Origin: Helochares maculicollis
Taxonomy: Eukaryota > Arthropoda > Insecta > Coleoptera > Hydrophilidae
DNA length: 37,740 nt
Assembly (NCBI GenBank): GCA_033557835.1
Contig: JAWQRO010000496.1
Location: 1 to 37,740, forward strand
Reading direction: 5' to 3'
The notes beneath the pieces were generated by a model. That model saw only the letters and a program-made list of their open reading frames with translations, had not been told where the DNA came from and searched no databases. Below are positions 32,147 through 37,740 of this stretch, one piece after another. The position numbers and the translations under genes were made by a program. Numbering within the stretch: the stretch's first letter is position 1; each line of letters opens with the position of its first letter.

Positions 32147-32553
32147 GTTTGTTTCATTCCTTTACTTGCTTATTTAACTTTTAATTGTCTATTTTAATAA
32201 TGGTAGTCATGTCATGGCAAGCCAAGACGACCTAGCTACAAAGTTCTTATGTGTTTTAAGCTACAGTCATTTTAACCAACTCTTGCTGTGTAATACATCT
32301 ATCTCAATTTATTTCTATTAGTTATTTAATGTTTTAGATCGAAAAGTTGTCCCCAATGTAGAGCGAAAGCTACAGAAAAAACGATACATCGTATATACTT
32401 CAATGTTCCTAATACAGAAGGCATCACGGACGACGCTTCTACATTGCAGTTTAAGCTGGACAGCTTGCAGTTTCAAATGCGCTTAAAAGACACGGATATT
32501 AAAAGCTTGCAAGAGAAATTCGATAAAGCTAAATATCAAGCATCTGAATTGAG
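32034..32553 (+). CDS. TRAIP/nopo-type RING E3 ubiquitin ligase, N-terminal exons only
   Basis: Two exons (32034-32146, 32338-32553) join with a split Arg codon to give 109 residues plus two bases. The RING-H2 finger is complete: Cys5, Cys8, Cys23, His25, His28, Cys31, Cys42 and Cys45, in CIICSDVFIP, SCGHLFHFACLVQWMER and KSCPQCRAK. TIHRIYFNV and a coiled-coil start (LDSLQFQMRLKDTDIKSLQE) follow. This order and spacing fit TRAIP and Drosophila no-poles, which ubiquitylate proteins at stalled replication forks and in early embryonic mitoses. TRAIP proteins are about 430-470 residues. The remaining coiled coil and C-terminus are not visible in the next 5.2 kb, so the gene probably continues past the window. 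Reading on through the donor gives a stop at 32576-32578 (117 residues). Confidence 0.82.
32338..32553 (+). CDS. TRAIP-like coding exon 2
   Basis: The acceptor ATGTTTTAG precedes ATCGAAAAG. It completes the RING (KSCPQC) and continues into the coiled coil, ending at KYQASEL plus AG, with donor AG|GTTAGA. The phase matches exon 1, and the donor implies at least one further exon. Confidence 0.8.
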
Positions 32554-33285
32554 GTTAGATATTTTTGACTTGCTTTAATTAGTCTACTAAAAACGAAATT
32601 ATCTGAAATATTTAGCGGTACAAAACCAAGAACACATTTTTTCAACCAAATTTGGATATCCATTGATATTTATACTTATCACAGTATTTAGTTTCATATT
32701 TCAGTTCAAGAAACACATTAGCAATTGCTCTTATCGCCTTGTATCAGAAAATGTTGAGTATGGATGAGTACGTTAACAGTTGGAATTGGTTTTAATAGTG
32801 AAAAACTCTTAAGATGTGCAATTATTTTTAAATCTATTACTTTATAATCCCAAGTAAAGGAAGCTTATTCAATTGTTGGTGTATGCAATTAATATGATTA
32901 CTTCTCATGATGAAAACAATATCATAGTTTCATAAAGGGAATGAATTTTTTAAATCATATTTATTATATATGGCTAGGTCAACCTTAACTGCATTCTTTT
33001 TATAGGTATTGCTAGCATTGGAGTTAAATTACGAACATATTCTTGTATAACTTCAAAAGTAAATTTGGAAAATTTTTAAAAATTTATAACTATATTCATT
33101 CATTTTGGGACAAGTTTTTGCAGAAGTCTTCAATAATGTGACCTTAACATGTAAATACCAATATTTTTCTTCAACCTACCCGAAAACATTAAAAATACTG
33201 TTCTTTTCAGAAAAGTAGTGATTTGCACATGGCATAAAAATTTTAATATGAAATAACTAACATTTCCCACAATTATAAAACCTGT
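32554..33285. other. Start of the long TRAIP-like intron
   Basis: AT-rich sequence. A possible exon after CATATTTCAG (32702) would encode about 30 residues, but it does not resemble TRAIP. Confidence 0.4.
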
Positions 33286-33757
33286 ACTCTCCATTCAACA
33301 TTCCTGTATAAATATATGTACTTCACATATGCATCTTCAGATCTTAATAATTAAACAAAGAAAACCTATTTATAATGCAAACAAAAAATGTGGAGTGTCT
33401 CCACTCAACATTTCCGTATAAATATATGTACTTCATAAAAGTACTTGCGATAAATAATAATAAAACTACAAACACTTACATGCACTTCAAAACTAAACAG
33501 AAAAGTATTAATATTCATAATTAACATAGACTTCAATGTCTATATTCAACACATTAATATATTCATAAGCAATATTCAATTCGGTTTCAGTATATATGTA
33601 TATAATTGGAATATTTTTAACATTTCTTTATGTGTTAAAAAACATATATACTCTTACACTTATAAAAACCCTTTGCGAAGGCTTCACATTTAAACTGTAA
33701 GTTCATAACTAAAGAAAGAGTTCAATTTTAGAATATAAATTCATAACTAAAAAATCT
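33286..33757 (-). repeat. Two terminal fragments of the dispersed repeat family
   Basis: At 33286-33325 about 40 bases match the family's hairpin-2 end (CTCCATTCAACATTCCTGTA onward) and then break off. At 33391-33757 a longer piece starts with the perfect GAGTGTCTCCACTC hairpin (33393-33406). It continues through TAAAAGTACTTGCGATAAAT to a CCTTTGCGAAGGCTTCACAT segment also present in copy B, and stops where copy C begins. Confidence 0.7.
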
Positions 33758-34893
33758 GGAGTGACTCAACATTCTCGTATCAATATTTGTAATGCATAAA
33801 AGTACCTGCAATTAATAATATCAAAACTACATAAACCTAGATGCGATGCAAAAGTAAAACAGAATTTTCATAATTTCGAGCTGAAACTATATATAAATGT
33901 ATTCTTTAACATGCCAGTCTAAAAATATTCTTTAAAAATTGAACGTCTCCACCTGCATTATAGTCTCCTTTGAAAGTGTGAATTCATAACCTAACAAGTG
34001 AAACCGACAGGTTGAGAATCGATGCCGAATGCAATAGAAGAGAAAGAAGAAGCAACAACATACGACTTAAAGTGAAGTTTTTATGTGCATGCAAAATATC
34101 AGTCGGCGTACGTCAAAAGTTTTTAACCAAGTTTAATTTTCAAATCTAATATTTTGTACGCTAGTAATATAATTTTATAACAATGCTTAATTTTTTCATT
34201 TGTAAATAAATTGTAGCAAAAAACCTGCATGGCCAGATTAGAACGCTGTACTTTGGTGTTACGAAGCGAGCATCTTGACTACTGAGCAATTAAGTTTGCT
34301 TGTATTTGACATATGTTACTCTGATATTAAAGGATGATAGTGATGATTTTAATTTTGACCATTTTTGCTAATTTTTGGCGCAATAATCGAGTTAAAACTA
34401 TGCATAAGTGTGTTACCTCACGGAAATTCTTCATTCTGCAGCATCTAAGCCAAAAATATTACTAAAAATTGCAATTTTTGTAATAAACTGTTTTTATTAA
34501 AAGTCTGTTTCCAGTAATGGTTTTGCCTTGAAACTTCATATATATAAGATTTTCTTAGTGTCCTTTAAGTGTGTAACGAATTTCAAGTCAATAGCTCCAT
34601 TTAAACGTCTAGTTTACTTGGAAATATTTGAAAACTGTGTAGATAAACAGGTACTTCCGGTGGTCCTACATGCCTCAAAAGTTGATACAGATCTAAGTTT
34701 TTGCAATAATAGCTGTATACCAAATTTCATCGCTCCACCTCAAACGGTCTGACCGCTATCCTGTTTACATACACACACACACACACATAGACAACATGCC
34801 AAAAATGCTCAAAACGTGGAGTTCCGTCAAAATCAAGAGGTCAATTTTTTTCATGATCCCAATACCTTCCCTTTACTATACTTTGTATAGTAA
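33758..34893 (-). repeat. Dispersed repeat family, copy C (about 1.14 kb)
   Basis: In the family orientation (minus) it starts at 34893 with the perfect hairpin TTACTATAC-AAA-GTATAGTAA and runs to a decayed second-end hairpin (GGAGTGACTCAAC, 33758-33770). It aligns with copy D along its whole length. Landmarks are TAAAGGGAAGGTATTGGGAT, a (GT)n patch, GTAAACAGGATAGCGGTCAG, TACCTGTTTATC, a tRNA-like core, GATTCTCAACCTGT and AGGTACTTTTATGCATTAC. It is inside the TRAIP-like intron and has no coding capacity. Confidence 0.8.
34226..34294 (-). other. tRNA-like segment inside repeat copy C
   Basis: On the minus strand, a box A-like TTGCTCAGTAGTC (34289-34277) is followed, at a spacing that fits a tRNA gene, by a box B-like GCGTTCTAATCTG (34246-34234). 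Between them lies GCTCGCTTCGTAACACCAAA, which resembles the anticodon arm of threonine tRNA with a CGT anticodon. The acceptor stem is not intact, so it is a tRNA-derived or tRNA-like relic, not a working tRNA gene. Confidence 0.5.
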
Positions 34894-35139
34894 TACAGGA
34901 ATATAAAAAATCATTCCCAATAAATTTCTTTGTTCATCTAGAAGACAATTATATATTAAAAAAGTGTGAACATTTTCAAACTGATCGATTAAACCGTTCT
35001 CAAGTTACAGTGATCTTTGTGTCTTTGCACACATGGTTTTGAGTATGATTTGCATGTATTTAAAAAGTTATTTTAGAACATAAACTAAATTCCTGGACCA
35101 TATAATGTCCTTTCCTTTGCTTTAGAATCCGTGTAAACA
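34894..35139. other. Spacer between repeat C and the Mutator-like remnant
   Basis: Short AT-rich sequence. Part of it may be the 3' flank of the Mutator-like remnant; nothing else is seen. Confidence 0.4.
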
Positions 35140-35800
35140 GTGATTTTTAGCCGTCATTTAGCCACCGTTGCCTCTTGAGCTTTTCTAGCAAACGTTGGCT
35201 AGCTGCTTCAACTCAAATAGAATCCTCTTCCGTGGTAAATGTGTAGGCGTATGGTCCCAACTTTGTTCCTATAGCATCATAAAGGCTAACAATCCTTGTG
35301 TACCTTAATTAAAAATGCAAGTAACAATGTTGGCGGCTATGCTGACAGTGGTAACATCTTAGACATGATCTTCCAAATGGATTGGTTGAAACTTTAGTTG
35401 CTATTCTGGGTCAATCCTGAAATACATCTTAGCAACAATTTTTTGTCTCTAAGACGACAAAAAATTTTTTTTGTATCTACGACTTCCTGTGGCAAGGCAG
35501 TGTAATTGTGTCGTAATAGTCTTGCCAAAATTCACAGACAATTGGCCAATCTATTTACCAATTTTCCTTTGCCACCAAGTTCATATTTTTTTGACATGCA
35601 TGTAGACATGTACCTGTTTTTGAACATGAACAACACATTTTTTGGTCAGTACAATTTTCCCACAAGCTTTGACAACTATATAATAGGTTTTTGAATCTCG
35701 ACTTCTAACAAAATATAAAACTCTAACTCCCATATTTACCAATAAACAAAACATTTCAACAATAGCATCGACTTCCATTTTTCTCGCACTTCTTTCCATA
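35140..35800 (-). mobile_element. Mutator-like (MULE) transposase remnant
   Basis: On the minus strand successive frames give KMEVDAIVEMF, RSRDSKTYYIVVKACGK, KKCVVHVQKQVHVYMHVKK, then after one shift KKYELGGKGKLVNRLANCL, ALPQEVVDTKKIF, DKKLLLRCISGLTQNSN and SFNQSIWKI, and after another VSLYDAIGTKLGPYAYTF. The order and motifs (MEVDA.VEMF, DGDSKTY, C.GHVQKR, KYELGGKGKLTN, GGTQN.NESFN, W.ICPK) match the C-terminal half of an arthropod transposase family carrying a Mutator-like domain. I count several stops and at least two frameshifts. The N-terminus and terminal repeats are not found. It lies in the TRAIP-like intron, antisense. Confidence 0.78.
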
Positions 35801-36282
35801 AATTTCCTTGTGTGTATCATACCACTTCTTTTTCTTCAGCTTTTTTAAATTTTTCCACGGTTCATAAGCCTTGCTGTAAGAACTGTTTAGAACTACACCA
35901 CCAATTTTTCACAATAAGTATATATTTAAAAAAGTTATTCAAAGCTATATATCTCCATAAATAGTAGTCTGATTTGTCTGAAACTTTCAGAGAATTCATT
36001 TAAAATATTCTATCATATATTTCGTAAATATACGACCCAATTGGACTTTTCTTTATCTTACATATATATATACGTATATAAGAAGCAATAATTTAAGTTA
36101 TTCTTTGTATGGTATAAAAGAGTCTACTTAAAATTGGATTATGATTTGAAAGAATGAAAACGATTATTAACCAAACACTTTGTGGCCTTTATTTTTCAAT
36201 ACCTTTAAAGAAATTCATACTCCTCAATTTTTCATATTTTTATTGAAAGGTAGTAAATATTTTCTCATCTTAGAAATATCTG
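35801..36282. other. Spacer in the TRAIP-like intron
   Basis: AT-rich, except that 35801-35880 may continue the Mutator-like frame on the minus strand (KKWYDTHKEIYGKKC). No other feature is recognised. Confidence 0.35.
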
Positions 36283-37296
36283 GAGTGTCTCCACTCAACA
36301 TTCCTGTATAAATATATGTATTGCATAAAAGTACCTATGATTAATAATAACAAAACTACATGCAATGCAAAAATATAAACAAAGGTTTTGATTTTCATAA
36401 TGTTTGTTCGTTTTAATTAAAACTACACATAAATGGATTTTATTGATACATAAACCCAGCTAAAAATTTTATTTAAAAATTGCAATATTGAAAGCTAATG
36501 AACCTGCATAATAGTCTAATTTTAAAATGTGAATTCATAACCTTACAAGCGAAAATTACAGGTTGAGAATCAATATCGAATGCAAATGATTTAAACTGGA
36601 GTTTCCGTATGCATACTTAGAATTTAGTAAAATCTCAATCAACGTACATAAAATTTTCTTAGTTTACTTTATTTTCAAATCTAAAATTTTTGAATCAAAA
36701 ATAGGAGTTAAAATCAAATGTAGCAAAAAACAGTAATACGCTGGTGGCTAGATTCGACCGTCTGACCTTGGCAATAGAAACCACTGACCCATTAGGTACA
36801 CTTGTAGTTGACATATGTTATGTGATAATAAATGATTAGTTATTTTTTAATTTTGATCATTTTTGTTAATTTTTGTCTCGATAATCAAATTAAAACTAAG
36901 TGTAAGTGCGTTATGGAAAATAATTCTTAATTTTGCAGCATTTCAGCCGAAAATATTGCTAAAAGGTTACAATTTTCAAAATAAAAGTTTTTAATAAAAA
37001 GTCTATTTCTAGTAGTTTGTTAATCTTGAAAATTCAGATACAAGAGCTTTTTAGTATTCTTTATGCGTGTAATAAATTTCAAGAGAATAGCTCTATTAAA
37101 ATGTCTAGTATATGTGAAAAACTTTCAAAACTGTGTAAGTAATCAAATACTTCTGGTGTCTCAAAAGTTGATACAGCTTTATAATTTTGAAATAATAGCT
37201 GTATGCAAAAATTCATCATTCTCCCTCAAACGGTCTAATGCTAGGTCCAATTTTTTCACGATCCCAATACCTTCCCTATGCTATACTTCGTATAGT
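36283..37296 (-). repeat. Dispersed repeat family, copy D (about 1.01 kb)
   Basis: The family start is the hairpin CTATAC-GAA-GTATAG (37295-37281) followed by CATAGGGAAGGTATTGGGAT. The other end is the perfect hairpin GAGTG-TCTC-CACTC (36283-36296). It is collinear with copy C but lacks the GTAAACA segment near the start (a deletion of about 100 bases). Both share the left flank ATCTGG and, after hairpin 1, TAATAC, so the real borders may extend a few bases beyond the hairpins. Like C it lies in the TRAIP-like intron. Confidence 0.8.
36738..36798 (-). other. tRNA-like segment inside repeat copy D
   Basis: On the minus strand, ATGGGTCAGTGG (36792-36781, box A-like) precedes GCCAAGGTCAGAC and CGGTCGAATCTAG (36760-36748, box B-like, close to GGTTCGANTCC). 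It occupies the same position as the tRNA-like core of copy C. Each copy preserves different parts of a tRNA consensus, which supports a common tRNA-derived ancestor. Confidence 0.5.
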
Positions 37297-37659
37297 AATA
37301 CCAGTATGTGAAATTGGATCATCTAAATTTTAAGTTAGACATTTTACAGTTTTTATTTATTATATGCCGGCAACAGCAAGAAACACATTGCTGACCTACT
37401 CCCAGAATACGAAGCCATACTTACTACGAGAAAACACAGAAGGCACTAAAGTAATCCAAACAACTAATTGGTTACCAATAAATAAAATGTTTGTTTACAA
37501 ACAATTAGCATAATTTAAATAAAAAGTCACTTCTGACGATGCTGCTTGTTAAAATGAAGCGAAACTGTTAAGACTCAAAGCTAAATAAACATCTATAGCT
37601 CCTAAATAGCGTTTAATTCATAAAATTAACATCAATTATATATATATATAACATCTCGT
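37297..37659. other. Non-coding spacer
   Basis: No gene is recognised. A short (TA)n run lies at about 37638-37650. The patch TTCTGACGATGCTGC...GAAGCGAAACTG near 37526-37568 recalls retroelement UTRs but is too short to call. Confidence 0.35.
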
Positions 37660-37740
37660 TAACATGCATCCCCTCGGTACCTTGCAGAAGGGTAAATCTG
37701 CACTCGCCAACCCGCATTGAGACAGCGTGGCGTTTCAAGT
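37660..37740 (+). mobile_element. Possible LINE 3'-region fragment at the window edge
   Basis: The final 80 bases contain AAATCTGCACTCGCCAACCC and GCATTGAGACAGCGTGGCG. These resemble a segment that recurs near the 3' ends of insect non-LTR elements (CCAACCCGCATTGGAGCAGCGTGG). The feature is cut by the window end, and the recognition is from memory of one motif only. Confidence 0.3.

Noticed and set aside
32702..32790. Possible third TRAIP exon after CATATTTCAG
   Set aside because: It would encode about 30 residues in phase, but they do not resemble the TRAIP coiled coil, and no good donor ends it.
35506..35694. Plus-strand open frame of 62 codons
   Set aside because: It is the antisense shadow of the Mutator-like transposase remnant on the minus strand.
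37526..37568. Motif resembling UTRs of Penelope-like or other retroelements
   Set aside because: Too short, and no coding part nearby supports it.

Overview
The window looks like AT-rich nuclear DNA of an insect. The reasons are split genes with GT-AG introns, many degenerate mariner, RTE-type LINE, Penelope-like and Mutator-like transposon remnants, and an insect-type selenophosphate synthetase 1 that carries arginine at the selenocysteine position. A beetle or another holometabolous insect fits well, but the species cannot be fixed from the sequence.

Layout. Positions 1-11,450 hold no gene I can support: AT-rich DNA with a mariner scrap (726-830), a degenerate LINE (3190-4065), a copy of an unclassified repeat family (from 9175), a compound microsatellite (11281-11413) and a few GC-richer islands. 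Positions 11,866-20,100 (minus strand) carry a five-exon RPRD2-like gene, with an N-terminal CID for binding the RNA polymerase II tail, a coiled coil, a proline-rich middle and an RGG-rich tail. Its 4.3 kb second intron holds two mariner remnants and a LINE endonuclease remnant. Positions 22,274-26,252 (minus) carry a three-exon SPS1 (SelD-like) gene with an antisense RTE reverse-transcriptase remnant in intron 1. Positions 27,173-31,450 (plus) carry a two-coding-exon MAD1 spindle-checkpoint gene. It faces away from SPS1 across about 0.9 kb of shared upstream DNA, and its intron contains a Penelope-like GIY-YIG fragment and a mariner C-terminal half. From 32,034 (plus) the first two coding exons of a TRAIP/nopo-type RING E3 ligase are visible. 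The rest of that gene is not seen and probably lies past the right edge, behind an intron of more than 5 kb filled with repeats and a Mutator-like transposase remnant.

How the genes relate. SPS1 and MAD1 are head to head, and MAD1 and TRAIP run head to tail about 580 bp apart. All four look like constitutively expressed housekeeping or cell-cycle genes: transcription termination control, SPS1-type metabolism, the mitotic checkpoint, and replication or mitotic ubiquitin ligation. No operon-like cooperation is implied.

The least explained structure is a dispersed repeat family with at least four long copies (9175, 20871-21701, 33758-34893, 36283-37296). One end is a perfect 8-9 bp stem with a 3-nt loop. 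The other end is a short GAGTG-TCTC-CACTC hairpin. In two copies the middle contains a tRNA-like segment with box A and box B resemblance. I cannot place it in a known superfamily by eye.
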